Of a stretch of 64,000 nt of DNA, positions 1 through 11,613 are shown piece by piece (the stretch's first letter is position 1; every line of letters starts with the position of its first letter). This DNA is from Rebecca billardiae RCC1528 (lineage: Eukaryota > Haptophyta), in contig OZ251223.1 in the NCBI GenBank assembly GCA_965240325.2, forward strand, positions 1,612,001 through 1,676,000. The letters run 5' to 3'. The notes below the pieces were generated by a model. It saw only the letters and a list, made by a program, of their open reading frames with translations. It was not told where the DNA came from and did not search any database. The position numbers were made by a program, and so were the translations under genes.

Positions 1-1068
1 GAGTACGTTGAACGCGGGCGCGACGACGAGCGGCGCGTTGATCACGAAGAGGCGCGCGCCGGTCTCCGGGAAGATCGTGAACGACTCGTGCGTGTCGAAC
101 GTGCCGCGGTAGCTCTGCACGCGCGGCGCCGTCGCGTGCCAGATCAGCTCGGCCACGCCGATCCCGTCGAGGTCGACAATCACCGTCTGCCGCACGAGCC
201 GCCCCTGGGCCTGCGTGAGCTCGTGAAGCAGCAGCTGCATCTGGATCTCGCGCGCCAGGCGGAACTGCAGGAACTCCACCGGGCTCACCGTCTCCACGAG
301 CTGCGCCCACGAGTGCAGCAGCGCGCGCGAGAAGACGAGGACAATGTCACCGTCCCGGTCGAGGGTGCCGGTCGGTAGGAACTCGCCCCAGCAGGGGAGC
401 ACGCGCGACGCGTGCGGCAGCCGCTCGAAGCGCCAGAAGTCGCGGGCGTCAGCAGACCACAAGGACTGGCGCAACTCCGCGGCCCCGAGGCGCTCGCGGA
501 GGCGCATCGCCTCCTCGAAGGCTGCCGCCGCCGTGGGTGCATCGTGCTTGTGGAAGCGGAGGAAGCGTAGCAGGGCTTGCTCGCTCAGCACCTCGGGGAA
601 GTCGCGCCCGGCAGCGCGCTCCGCGCGAATCGTCGTCTGGGCGAGTTCCACGAGTTGCTCGAGGTGCGCTCGCTCCACGGCGTCGATCTTTAGGCCTCGC
701 GCCTCTCCGGGCGGCTTGCGCACCGCGGGCGAGCGCGCGCTATCGCTGGACGCCGACGAGCCTGAAGATCTGCTGCTGTGCGACGGGCTGTCGCCCGCAA
801 TCACGCGCTTGCGCGGCGAAGGAATCTTCCAGCCCATCCGCACCGACGGCCCGCAGAGATGCCCGCCTGCTGCTGGGCCCGCGGGCGAGATACTCCGTGA
901 GGTGCGAAGGCCACACAGAGCGCTCCGGGGGCGTTTGCTGGCCCCTTCTTGGTGCACGTGCGCGGGCGCGCAGCGCGGGCTGCGCGGCAACCCCAAGCTG
1001 GGATCGCGTCGTTTCGGTTGGGTATGGAGGGGAAAATGACTTGACGTATTAATCACACCTTGACGCAT
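1..1068 (-). CDS. Sec14-like CRAL-TRIO lipid-binding protein (C-terminal part outside window)
   Basis: Reading the minus strand, one frame is open from about 1143 down to the window edge and encodes a CRAL-TRIO (Sec14) protein, a cytosolic carrier or sensor of phosphoinositides and other lipids. The CRAL-TRIO N-terminal helix is visible (LLRFLRFHKHD). It is followed by the lipid-binding domain, with TVIVDLDGIGV and then the hallmark strand FPETGARLFVINAP just before the edge. The final helices and the stop lie beyond position 1. The first ATG is at 1068, but the first 77 residues are basic and Ser-rich, and a second in-frame ATG at 837 (MGWKIPSPRKR) is an equally good start. No intron is needed in the visible part. 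It is divergent from the NT-C2 gene that starts at 2227. Confidence 0.8.
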   Translation of the reverse strand, partial: MRQGVINTSSHFPLHTQPKRRDPSLGLPRSPRCAPAHVHQEGASKRPRSALCGLRTSRSISPAGPAAGGHLCGPSVRMGWKIPSPRKRVIAGDSPSHSSRSSGSSASSDSARSPAVRKPPGEARGLKIDAVERAHLEQLVELAQTTIRAERAAGRDFPEVLSEQALLRFLRFHKHDAPTAAAAFEEAMRLRERLGAAELRQSLWSADARDFWRFERLPHASRVLPCWGEFLPTGTLDRDGDIVLVFSRALLHSWAQLVETVSPVEFLQFRLAREIQMQLLLHELTQAQGRLVRQTVIVDLDGIGVAELIWHATAPRVQSYRGTFDTHESFTIFPETGARLFVINAPLVVAPAFNVL

Positions 1069-2226
1069 CCCTATTCTCTCTCCTCCGCTCAGATTGCCGA
1101 AAGCATATGTCCGAGGACAACATTTGCGAAGGGAGCAACCTTCTTAAACCAACACAAACCAATAGTTCAGCATGCAAGTCAACATCGAGTAATTGCAAGT
1201 CGTAAATGGCGGGCCGTGTAATCGCTCCTTTACCCCTATAATGATAGTCCGAAACTCATCCATCTCCGTTTTAAAAGGCACAGCTTCTGGAAGGAACCGC
1301 TTGTAAGTAGCGCCTTGCTGGCCGCCTCGCGGCGGCGCCAGGTTGCCGCGTAGCAGGCGTGCTGAACGAGATCTACATCATGGCTCCGGGTGACCGTGTT
1401 CAGACTACTCCCAGCTGACGAGCTCTACGATAGTCTGCCGACGTGCGCTGCTGTGCGCAGTACAGCCCCCAATTGTACCCATCGAATCCTCGCACCGCTC
1501 GGTCCATCAGTCACGGGGCGCGCCTGCCGTGGCCTGGTGGCCAACGGGACCGTCCCACTCCTTCGACGGGGACGGGACTGGGAGTGCGAAGGTCATGCGA
1601 CCAGGCAGGGCAGGGGACACTGGCACGCAGGGTAGACGTGCACAGGAGGCTGCAGTTGCTTCACGCGCGAAGCTATGATTGAGGGCTGAGGCATCAGCTG
1701 GGCCGGCTCGCGGTGGGTGAGCGGACCACGTGCTGGTCCGGTCGCCGCACTCTAGCGAGCTCCGGAGAGCCGAGTGATGGTCTCTAGGCGGGACGGCATG
1801 CAAATGGCTCCGCTTGCTTCCTTGCAGAGGGCGCTACGCGGAGAGCACGTCAGTGCGTCCCAGATGATCGCAACTTGACTCCTCGCCCGCGCTGCAACAC
1901 TGCCTCTCGTTCAGACATTGCATACAGTTTACTAAGAATAAGAGACGCAGACAGCTCAGGCAGGCGACAGTAGCGTAGAAAGTGCGCATGCGCGCGCACG
2001 CCGCAACGTATGTGCTCCGCCGCGACGAATTCCTGTCTCGGCGCAGTGTGTGACCCGACATCGAAACGGGCCGAGCGACCGCCATCGCTTCATTCGTTCT
2101 CATCGTCATCAATTCAATAATTCATCGTTTGAGAAAAGCTTCAAAAATAAAGGCGAGGTCGGACGATGCCGACTCGCCAGATGTGAGCAAGGGCGGCGGC
2201 CGGCCTGCGCTCTCCGCGGTGCGCCG
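1069..2226. other. Intergenic spacer between divergent genes
   Basis: No supportable gene. The spacer is less GC-rich than the flanking genes. Short frames on both strands lack any recognisable domain. A CGCCATC heptamer lies at 2080-2086, about 140 bases before the ATG at 2227. Confidence 0.6.
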
Positions 2227-5200
2227 ATGAAGCGGCTCCACATCGGGTCGACGCCGGCCAAGTTTCAGTTCTCAGTCACTGTGCACAGCGTCGACCTCGG
2301 CCCGGCCAGCCCCGCCGGCGCGTATCACATGGTGTGGAGGCGCGGCAACCGCATCGCCAACACGAGCGCGCGGCCGCTCGGCGCACACGACGAGGGCAGG
2401 CTGGTTCTTGGCGAGACGCTGAGCCTCGTCTGCACGCTGTTCGAGCTCTCGCGCGCCAAGGAGCAGTCCCGCGACTCGCGGTACGAGGAGAAGCTCACCA
2501 CGCTCGCGCTGCACTACGAGGATCCGAACTCGAGCGGCGCGCCCCTCGGCAAGGCCACGTTCGACCTCGCGAGGCACACGGCCGCGCAGCGCGCGCCGAT
2601 CTCGCTCGACCTGCCGATCCTCAGCCGGAAGGGCGCGCGCGTCGGCAGCGTGCAGCTCACCATCTCGTGCCAGCCGCAGCGCTTCGACCACGCCGCCCTC
2701 GGCGACGACGAGGGCGCATCCGGCAATGAGTCAGACCCCTCGGATGAGGCGACAGCGGTCGCGTCCGCCGGCGGCAGCACGGGCTCGCCCGCGAGCAGCA
2801 GCACGACGGGGCTCAAGGGGATGTCGGCGATGAGCAGCGCGATCTCTGCGTATCGCAACGCCAGGAGCGGCAAGCGCTCGCCCGCCGACGGCCGGCAGGT
2901 TGCGCTGCCACCGCCGCCACCGCCGGCGGGCAGCAGAACCGCACACGCTCGGCCGCCGCTGCAGCCGCAGCAGCAGCCGGTGGCGTCGGCACAGCAGCTG
3001 CCGCAGCAGACGGCGGCGCTGCCGGCGCCGCCCGCACTGCCGCAGCCGCCGGCGCCCGCGCCGTATCCGCTCGCGCCACAGCCGCACGCAGGTGCCGCGC
3101 CCGGGCTGTCGCAGCCGCGGCCGCACGGCGCCGGCGCGGACGCCAACGCCGCAACGGCTCCTCCTCGTGCTTGGCACGGCCATGGCGGCGCAGTGCCCGC
3201 CGAGGCGGACGGCGCGCTCGAGTGGCACGTGGCGGCCTTGCGGTCTAAGGGCGGCCCGACCGAGGACGGGCTTCCCGCGCACGCCGCCGCGCAGCGCGAG
3301 GGCGGCGGCGGTGGCGGCGCCGGCGCCGCCGCCGCCGCCGCCGCCGCGCAGCCTGACACGACCGCGGCCGCCCGGCGCGCCCTGGAGGCGATGGAGCTGT
3401 CCGCCGAGCTCCGGGAGGCGGAGTGCGCGCTGGGCGAGGTGGCGCGGCGGCTGCTCGAGGCGGAGGTGCGCGCGCACGAGGAGGAGGAGCGCGCCTCCGC
3501 GGGCGAGGCCGCGCACGCCGCGGCGGAGGCGCGCGCGGCCGCGCTCGAGGCACAGGCGGTGCAAGCCCACGCCCAGACAGCGGAGGCGCTCGACCGGCTC
3601 GGCGCCGCGCTGCAGAAGGGCGCGGCGGAGCGCGGGCGCGACGCGGCGCGGGCGGCGGGCGCGGCGGGCTCGAGGGCGCCGGACGAGCTGCACGAGCAGG
3701 TGCGCGCCGCCCGGGCGCAGCTCGAGGCCGAGACGGCGCGCGCAGCCGCGCTCGCGGCCGAGCTCGCCGCCGCGCGCGAAGCGGCTCGCGGCGCTGACTC
3801 GCGCGCCGCGCAGCAGCGCGGCGCAAGCGCCGCGCGCGCCGAGCGGCTGGCCGCGGCGGCGGAGGCGGCGCGCGCCGCGGGCGCCGCGGAGGTGGAGGCG
3901 CTCGCCGAGGAGAAGGCGCTCTTCGTGCGCCGCTGCGCGGAGCTCGAGGAGGAGGTACGCCAGCCACGCGAGCGCGCGCGCCGTCCACTCCGCGCGCAAA
4001 GGCACCCCGCGGCACCGCCGGCACATGTCTGGGCGCACGCGCACGGCGCGCCGCCGGGATGCTGCGCCGCGCGTGGCATTCAGCCTCTGCTGCGCCGCGC
4101 GCTCACGCCGCGCGCACGGTGCTGCGCTCACGCCGCGCGCTCGCGCGCGCGCACCGCCCGCCCCCCGCCCTCCCGCGCGCAGACGCTGCACCTGCTCGGC
4201 GTGCAGGAGGGCCTGTCGCTGCAGCTGCAGCAGCTGCACGCGGACCAAGTGCCCGCGCTCTCGGCGTCCGAGGCGCGCGCCGCGCGGCTGCAGGCCGAGC
4301 TGGCGCGCGCGCTCGCGGCGGGTGGTGCGGCGGGGCACGCGGCGTCGGGCGGCGCGGACGCGGCGGAGCTCGCCGCGGAGCTCGCCGCCGCGCGCGACGA
4401 AGCGGCCGCCGCGCTGCGCGCCGCCGCGTCGGAAGCCGCCGGCCTGCGCGCGCGCGCGGCCAAGGCTGAGGAGCGCGCGCGCGCGGCCGCGCGGCGCGCA
4501 GACCTGCAGGGTGCGCGCGCCTCCGAGCTGAGCACGCAGCTGAGCGCGGCGGAGCACGCGCGCGCGCGGCTGGGCGTGGCGCTGGGCGCGACCGAGGCGG
4601 AGCTCGCCCTGATGGACGGCGCGTACGCCCAGCTCCTCGCCGAGCTCGGCGCCGAGCGCGCGCGCGCCGATGCACTCAGTACGGCGGACGCTGCGCGGCG
4701 CGCGGCGGACGCGCGCGCGCTCGCCGCGGCCGCGGCCGACGCGGACGCGGACGCGGCGGCGGACATCGACCCTGCTGTGCGGCAGGCGCACGCGCGCGCG
4801 CTCGCGCGCGTGCGCACGGACGCGCGCCTCGCGGAGGAGCGCGCGCGCACGGCCGAGCAGCGCGCGGCCCGCTCCGAGGCCGAGGCGGAGGCGGCGCTCG
4901 CGCGCGTGACGCAGGCTGGCTCGGATGCGGACGCGGCGCACGCGCGCGCCGCGCGCGCCGAGGCTTCGCGCGACCGTCTGCGCGCGCGCCTCGACGAGCT
5001 GGGCGCGACGACCGACGCGGAGGCGCTCGCGCTGCTACCAGAGTGCGCGCCGCGCCGCGCCGCGCCCGCGCCGCGCGCTCGGCGTCGCGCCGCGCGCCCA
5101 CCAAGCGGCAGCGGCGCTTACACGCAGCGCCGCCGTGCCCGCGCGTGCGCGCGCTGCGGCGCGGCAGGCTGCCTGCGGACGGCGCGGCCCTCGGGGATGG

Positions 5201-5558
5201 GGCGGAGGGCGACGCCGAGACGCGCGCGCGCGCGCGCGAGCTTCGCGCCGCGCGCGCCGAGCTCGAGCGCCGCACCCTCGAGCGTGACAGTGCCCTCACG
5301 GAACTTGGCAGCCTGCGCGAAGGCGCGGCGCGCGCGCTGCGGCACCGACTGGCGCTTGCTGCGCAGCTGGGCGCCGCCGAGGCGCGGCTCGAGACGCTGG
5401 AGACGGAGAAGGCGGCGGCGGAGGAGGGCATCGCCGCCGCGTTCAACGAGGTCGTGCGCGAGCTGCAGCTGCAGGTGCAGGCGCTCAGCGCGCGGAATGC
5501 GGAGCTGGAGGGCGCGCGCGCCGACGGCGCCGACTCGCGACCGGCGCCAGCGCCAAGC

Positions 5559-5589
<31 letters not shown>

Positions 5590-5840
5590 GCGGCGCGGCG
5601 AAGGCACTCCGGCTGCCCAAATCCCTCGGTGGCAAGACGTGGCGCCGCACGACCTCGTCGCAGGAGCAGCCGCGGGAGCAGGCGGGGGTGACCGCGTCGG
5701 CCACTGACTCGGAGCGCGGGGCGGGCGCCGACGATGGCGGCGCTGGCGCTGCGGCTGCCGACCCGCCGTCCCCTCGGCTCAGCCGCCTCCAGAGCCTGCA
5801 CGCGCCGAGGCTGAGCTTCCCGCGCTCAAGCAGCGGCTAG
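2227..5840 (+). CDS. NT-C2 domain, proline-rich, long coiled-coil protein
   Basis: Exons 2227..3954, 4183..5042 and 5168..5840 give 1,086 residues. Both introns start GTACGC or GTGCGC and end GCAG, and both restore the frame (phase 0 and phase 2). Residues about 10-150 form an NT-C2 domain, a C2-like membrane-binding module known from EEIG1/EHBP1 and plant PMI-type proteins: KFQFSVTVHSVDLG, then MVWRRGNR, then an SLVCTLFEL strand. A Pro/Gln/Ala-rich linker follows to about residue 380. A very long Ala/Glu/Arg coiled coil runs to about 940, and the tail is Gly/Ser-rich and basic. By family, the likely role is linking membranes or organelles to the cytoskeleton; the exact partner cannot be read from the sequence. 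The first intron is 228 bases, a multiple of three with no stop, so unspliced RNA would also be translatable. The start is the first in-frame ATG, directly before the C2 strand. Confidence 0.85.
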
Positions 5841-5974
5841 GCTGCGCGCTGCAATATGAACCAGCACGCAGCGCATCATACCGTCGTACGAAGCCTATAC
5901 CAATAATCCTGCTAGTAGCCCAGCGCAACTATTTTAAAGTAGCAGCGGCGCATCAGTGTGGCATCAATATGCGG

Positions 5975-8179
5975 TTACTTCTGAAGAAAGTCACTGCCGG
6001 AGAGCCGGCTGCTGTACGCGGACTCGCGAGATGCAATCTCCGAGCGGAGGTCTGCGCGCAGAACGCTCATCGAGTCGTCGTACAGCGCGCTGCCACCCAC
6101 GAGGCCGGGGATGTCCGAGCGCTCGCCGAAGAGCGCCGTGGAGGTGCCATCGCTCAGCCCCGCCCGCGCCAGGCGGAGCTGGCCCTTCGGCGACGAGGCG
6201 CGCGGCCTGCCGGGCGAGCCGAGAGGGGAGCCGCGCGTGTGCGATGGGCTCGCGTCGGGCGACCGCGTGCCGCCGCGCGCGGTGGGCGCCGCCGATGCCA
6301 CGGCCGAGCGCGGCGGCGGCGAGGCGGCGAGCTCGCTGTGCTTGCGCTCGGCCCGCGCGAGCGCCTGCCGCTGCTCCCACTCCCAGCGCACGTTACTCAC
6401 GTGCGGCAGCAGGTAGTGGTGCTGCGGCAGCCCCTCGCCTATCAGCACGCCGCCGCGCACGCGCACGCGCGTGATGTCGTGCGCGAGCTCGCGCGAGCGC
6501 GTGCGCGCGAGCTCGTACGAGCCCACGCCCTCGTACGGGTCGAGCACCGCTCCGACGGCGAGCGGCTGCCCGTCCTCGTCCACAAAGTCGTTCGGGCGGA
6601 TGCTGCTCTCGAGCACAAAGCCGCCCCCTGCACGCGGCGGCTTGGACGGGAAGCCCGCAGGCACGCCACGCCGGATGGCGCCGCCTGCGCCGCCCGAACT
6701 GCGCGAGGCCACGACGCGCTCGGACTCGAGCGCGGCGAGCAGCTCGAAGAGCGCCTCTTCCTCCGCCTCCTCGTCGAGCTCCTCCGCCTCCCCGGCCCCA
6801 TCTCCGCCGGCGTCCGGCGCTGCGGAGAAGTCCGGCCCCGCCATCAGCAGCTCGTCCTCCGCCGAGAAGCCGCCCGCGCCGACGCCCGCGCGCGAGCTCG
6901 AGCTGATGGGGCGGCTGACGCCGATGCTCAGCGCGCTCAGGTCCTCGTCGGGCTGGGACGCCGCGGTCGACATCAGCCGCCCGCGCATCGACTCCGCGCG
7001 CTCGAGCCCGGCCGGCGACCGGAACGAGCCTGCGCGCGCGTCGAGCATTCGACCCCTGCCCGCGCGCGGGCTGCTGCGTGCCATGCCGACGGCGGGGAGC
7101 TCGCCAGCCGCGTCCGTGCCGCCGCCCGCGGAGCGCGACCGTCGCGGCACCGCCGGCTCGGCCAGCGCGGCCGCCGACGCCGCCTGCACGCCGGAAGCTT
7201 GCGCCGTGACGCCATCCGCGTGCTCGAGCGCCGCAGCGCTGTCGGACGCGCTCGTGGCTGCGGCCCCTGCGATGCGGCCGCCAGCGAGCGCGTCGAGAGT
7301 GGCACCGTCGGCGGCCTGCGCGGGGGCCGGCTGCGCGCCGGCACCTGGCGGCGAGGGCGGCGCAGGCGGCTGCGCAGGCGCGCCGGCTGGCCGCGGCGAC
7401 CCCTCGCCTTCTGAGAGCGCCCGGTGGACGGCCGATCGCGGCGCGTGTGCGCTGCCGTCCACGCCATCGTCCGTGCCTCCGCTGCCGCCGGCAGCGCGGG
7501 GCGCTTCAGACTCGGCGAGCTGCGCTGGGCCCCAAGCGGCTGCTGCGCCCAGCTGTGTTGCTCGTGGCCGGGCGCCGACGGGCGGCTCGCTCCCGGGAAC
7601 CGGCGGCAAATCGCCCACCACGCCGACGCCCGTCGACGAGCGGCGAGCCGCAGGTGGGCCCGAGCGAGCGGCGATTGCGCGCCCAGCCTCTGGGGAGTGC
7701 GCTCGGTGGACTGCCGTCCGCGCGGGCTCGGCACCCGCCGGTGCCGCTGCAGGAGCCGCCTCGCGCCCTTTTCTGCGCCTCCGTGCGCGCGGCACGGGGG
7801 CGGGGACGGGGATGGCACGTCCGGGGACGCGCACACCCGGTGGCTTCTCCAGCTTGACGTTGGTGAAGGGCAGGCTGGGGAGGTCGTCGACACGCGGCGC
7901 GGGAACGATGGCGCCGGGGAGCGCGTGCACTCGCATGACTGCACCGCGCTGCTGGGACACGGTGAGGAAGCCGGCTGGGCTCGGCGGGGCCGCACGCGCG
8001 CCCCCAGCGGCGCGCATGGCGCGGCTCTTTGTCGACGGATGCGAGCGGGCATGCAGGTACTTGGGAACGCGGATCAACGAGCTCGGCGCGGACAAGCCCG
8101 TGCTCACCGCGCGCTGCTCGATCTCATTGAAGAGCTCGCCGTGCAGCTCCTCCCATTCTCGCGCCACATCGTCATCCAT
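5975..8179 (-). CDS. Large, mostly disordered protein of unknown function
   Basis: A single open frame of 734 residues, convergent with the NT-C2 gene (stops about 134 bases apart). I do not recognise a family. Most of it is Ala/Pro/Ser/Gly-rich and likely disordered. Two parts look folded or conserved in character: an N-terminal segment of about 45 residues (MDDDVAREWEELHGELF...) and a block at about residues 520-610 containing NDFVDEDGQPL, ELAHDITRVRVRGG and HHYLLPHVSNVRWEWEQRQ, followed by a short charged helix. An acidic run (about 465-490) precedes it. The opposite strand has a long frame too, but it is Ser/Ala/Pro composition noise, and the folded-looking blocks exist only on this strand. 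A GATGGCG heptamer lies about 25 bases upstream (8203-8209). Confidence 0.7.
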   Translation of the reverse strand: MDDDVAREWEELHGELFNEIEQRAVSTGLSAPSSLIRVPKYLHARSHPSTKSRAMRAAGGARAAPPSPAGFLTVSQQRGAVMRVHALPGAIVPAPRVDDLPSLPFTNVKLEKPPGVRVPGRAIPVPAPVPRARRRRKGREAAPAAAPAGAEPARTAVHRAHSPEAGRAIAARSGPPAARRSSTGVGVVGDLPPVPGSEPPVGARPRATQLGAAAAWGPAQLAESEAPRAAGGSGGTDDGVDGSAHAPRSAVHRALSEGEGSPRPAGAPAQPPAPPSPPGAGAQPAPAQAADGATLDALAGGRIAGAAATSASDSAAALEHADGVTAQASGVQAASAAALAEPAVPRRSRSAGGGTDAAGELPAVGMARSSPRAGRGRMLDARAGSFRSPAGLERAESMRGRLMSTAASQPDEDLSALSIGVSRPISSSSRAGVGAGGFSAEDELLMAGPDFSAAPDAGGDGAGEAEELDEEAEEEALFELLAALESERVVASRSSGGAGGAIRRGVPAGFPSKPPRAGGGFVLESSIRPNDFVDEDGQPLAVGAVLDPYEGVGSYELARTRSRELAHDITRVRVRGGVLIGEGLPQHHYLLPHVSNVRWEWEQRQALARAERKHSELAASPPPRSAVASAAPTARGGTRSPDASPSHTRGSPLGSPGRPRASSPKGQLRLARAGLSDGTSTALFGERSDIPGLVGGSALYDDSMSVLRADLRSEIASRESAYSSRLSGSDFLQK

Positions 8180-9590
8180 ATCACGCCCCGACGAGGGCCC
8201 ACGATGGCGACGTGAGGGAGTGGATCAAGGAGTGCTTATGTACCAAGGTCGTCCAGGTAGAAAGAACATCACGACCAAGGACTGCCACGCCCGAAACTGC
8301 GCGATCGAAGAAACAGCGTAACAGACGCCCGCCATTTTGTGGTTGTACGACGATTTGCATTTTGATATGACGCAGGTCTGCATGCTGCTTTTGTGCTTTG
8401 CGTCACGGACTCACGGTGCCTCGGTGGCAGCGCTCGATCGTCGGCAAGTCGACGTTGGTGGCAGAGCGCCGGCCGCAACGCAATCGTTAATCGAGCAGCA
8501 TGTCTCAGGCATGAGAGCGCGGCTTGAGCCATGTCACAGACTAAGGCGGGTGGCGTGGCGCGCAGCCGCCGCGTGGGCGCGCAGCACTCGACAATGGCGC
8601 GTGCCACTCGCAGGCTTGCCACGGTAGCCAGTACGCCCGAACTTTCGCGCGCGCGCCGTGAGTGCGCTCCTACCCTCCTTTCCATCTGGAACTGCCGACG
8701 CTGTTTCACGGGCCCGCCGCACTGTAAGACCGCCGTCCAAGCGGCCTCCGTCCGCACGGGAGTCCGTCCACTGCATGAGCGGGGTTGGCATTCGCGCAAT
8801 GCACATGCTGCTGAGAAAGATCTTGCCAGGAGGCGCGGCGCACAGGTGACTGTTGCAAGCGCACAGCACGTGCTCAGATTGCAAGCTCACCTTGACAGCC
8901 ACACTCGACATTGATGCCGTCTGCTCGCGCCGGCCATGTCTGCTGGTTTGGCAGCGGCGCGAAGCATCAAGGTCAGCTCGGTAGCGGGGTGGGCAGTAGC
9001 GCATGCATCCAATGCGTGGGGTGGGCGCATCGGACCTCCAGCCGGCCAAGCTGGGTTGCACAACGGCGCCGCGCAGACCGCGCAATTGATGCTCGCAGCC
9101 TGCCAGGCAAGGTTGCAGGTGCCATGGGCCATGCGACTACCGCCGGCACCCTGGCGCGCACTCGAGTGCTCTGCGCGAGATCACGCTCGCATGCGTCGCC
9201 ATGAGCGCGGGTGTGCGAGGTCAGCCGTCGAGCAGGTGGGCCCGGTCGTGCGCAAGGGTATCGACGAAAGGAGCGATGATTGTGCCATCATGATTGTGTG
9301 CGATTTCGGAAAATCATATGGGGGAAGGATTTTTGTTTATTCGTGGGTTTCCAGGATATTTCCCCCGATGAGCTTCGTCAGTAGCGCATGGTAGGGTGGT
9401 ATGTTGATGCTCAAATACCACTTTCGGCCCACCCATGTGGGCCTGTCTGGGTAGCGCAACCGCATAGTATTCATGGTGAGTCCGGAGTACCGGGCGGCTA
9501 CTTGTAATACTTGGAAATGTGATCATCCCGCAAATTCGAGAAGTCGTCGCCCTGTCGAAGGGGATCTTTGTCAGAGTACCTCATTTTATC
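8180..9590. other. Intergenic region without supportable genes
   Basis: Several frames of 60-180 codons occur on both strands, overlapping one another, with no domain, no stable composition and no plausible splice partner. I see no gene here. Confidence 0.5.
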
Positions 9591-9826
9591 ACCGATTTCG
9601 GGCAACCGTGCTCATAAAGTCTGATTGTGTGACTTCAGATTGGAAAGTCAAGTCGAACCGACTTCGACTTCCAAAGCTTCTGTCGAATCCTGAAGCGAAG
9701 TGAGCTTGCGATTTGCGTTCCACTTTGGAAGTCGAAGCGGAACCCGTGTCAAAGCCGCGAACCCTCTTCTGAGAAGTTGGCTTCACACTTTGGGAGCACT
9801 TTGCCCAATCGGGTTCGGGTTCGCTT

Positions 9827-9864
<38 letters not shown>

Positions 9865-11041
9865 TTCTCCGGCGGCGGGGCGCGCACGGGGCACGGCGCG
9901 GCGGGAGCGGATGTGCTCGCAGAGCCGGCGCGTGCGGACGGGCTGTTGTGGAAGTGCACGTGGCGCCCTCCTGCGCCGCGCGTCTTGCGCCACGCCTCTC
10001 TCGCCGCGGCTCAGGGCAGCGCGCATGCGCGCGCCGCCTCAAGGCCAGCCTAGTGCCGCGCCGCAGCCGACCGCGCGCGCGCCGTGCGCGGCGTGGCCGG
10101 GAAGGATCGGGCGCGGCTGCCGGGCGAGATGGCGATGCCATACGCGCACGCCATGCCGCCCCGCGACGCCGCGAAAGGGCACAATAACGGATCCACACAG
10201 CTGTTGACGAGTTGGCTGACCACTAGTCGTAACAAGCCAGACCTGAGCTCGAAGAAGATGATGAACGATCATCAGCGCGAGAAAAGCGTCGCATGGCGCA
10301 CCTTCTACATGGCCGTATGGTGATAGACACGCATGCACGCACAGCACTTGTGCCCGTCTGGCACCGTTCTGCGTCTCAATGATCGTCCCGACAAGGGTCA
10401 CGACCGCGAGGCCGTGCACGCCATTTGTGACAAGCCGAAGAGGCATGCAAACGGACCGATGACACGGTCGTCAAGGCGTGGCGGGGCGGCATGGCGAGCA
10501 CACGTGGGGTCGCCATCTCGCCCGGCAGCCGCGCCCGTTCCTTCCCGGCCACGCCGCGCACGGCGCGCGCGCGGTCGGCTGCGGCGCGGCACTAGGCTGG
10601 CCTTGAGGCGGCGCGCGCATGCGCGCTGCCCTGAGCCGCGGCGAGAGAGGCATGGCGCAAGACGCGCGGCGCAGGAGGGCGCCATCTGCACTTCCACAAC
10701 AGCCCGTCCGCACGCGCCGGCTCTGCGAGCACATCCGCTCCCGCCGCGCCGTGCCCCGTGCGCGCCCCGCCGCCGGAGAAGCCCTCGCCGCCGCCGCCGC
10801 CCGCTGACCAACTCGACCTGTACTTTGGCTTCGCTTCGGAACGACTTTGCCACTCCGAGTCGTCAAGTTTGCGAAGCGGTACCGAAGCGAGACCCGTTCG
10901 CAAAGGACGTTCGACTTCATAGGACCGAAGGTGTTCTGAACTAGGAGCTGGCTTCCGAACACACTTCCGAAGAGGGGATGAAGTTGAAGTCTCACTTCAG
11001 CTTGAGAATCACTTTGATGAGCACGGTTGCCCGAAATCGGT
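9591..11041. repeat. Foldback element: large inverted repeat
   Basis: The segment is bounded by matching ends: ACCGATTTCGGGCAACCG at 9591 and its reverse complement ending at 11041. The inner arms, about 9840-10170 and 10478-10800, are near-identical inverted copies of roughly 330 bases, differing at a handful of positions. The outer arms (about 200 bases each) are more diverged but share the terminal 25 or so bases. The spacer of about 300 bases (10171-10477) encodes nothing recognisable. A Gly/Arg/Ala frame is present in both arms only because the arms match. The structure fits a foldback transposable element or a recent inverted duplication. No transposase is seen. Confidence 0.8.
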
Positions 11042-11613
11042 TATATGATAAGTGACCTCACCTTTTGCTTGCCCCGTGCTTCGGGCATATACCGGCTTTA
11101 CCCACACGCCCGCGGACCGTTTCTATCAGTTTAAACTTGGTAATTACCGGCGCCCTGCGGGTATCTCAACCACCTTGCCCAAGCTTTGCCCAGAGTAGGG
11201 CCTGATAGAATTGCTGTCATCAACCGCCATGCCGTTTCGTGCTTGTGATAACCTGGCGTAACCACCTGCGCTTGGAGCGTACTCACAGGTAGTAGGCGCA
11301 CTTGAATTCTCGGGTGAATTCCATGTGTAGGGGGATTGGGAAATGATAACCACCTGCGCTTGGAGCGTACTCACAGGTAGTAGGCGCACTTGAATTCTCG
11401 GGTGAATTCCATGTGTAGGGGGATTGGGAAATGATTACAATGGCGCGCGTTTTTGTAAATGGTTGGTTTTTGCGTCCACCAAGGAAGCTCGCGGGATCCG
11501 CTCAAGAACCACAACCCCTGGAGACGAGTACTCCTATAATCATGGTAATCTTGCCACCTTGGAGTGCTGGACGTGTGGGTCCCCGGGCTGCTGGGTAGGG
11601 CGACGACAAATCC
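11042..11613. other. Intergenic spacer upstream of the MFS gene
   Basis: Moderate-GC sequence without a gene. It holds the 88-bp tandem duplication listed separately, and the likely promoter of the transporter gene that starts at 11614. Confidence 0.5.
11260..11435. repeat. Two perfect 88-bp tandem copies
   Basis: Copies 11260..11347 and 11348..11435 both start AACCACCTGCGCTTGG and end GGGGATTGGGAAATGAT. They match along their whole length, so the duplication is recent. It lies about 180 bases upstream of the MFS start codon and could affect its promoter. Confidence 0.95.

Noticed and set aside
2514-4941. Long minus-strand frames of 521 and 736 codons across the NT-C2 gene
   Set aside because: They are antisense shadows created by GC-rich codons. 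The plus strand holds the recognisable NT-C2 domain and coiled coil.
6471-8321. 616-codon plus-strand frame opposite the 5975-8179 gene
   Set aside because: Only Ser/Pro/Ala composition, with no folded-looking segment; the minus strand has the structured blocks.
8269-9394. Frames of 127-183 codons on both strands
   Set aside because: Mutually overlapping, no domain, no start context, no splice partner.
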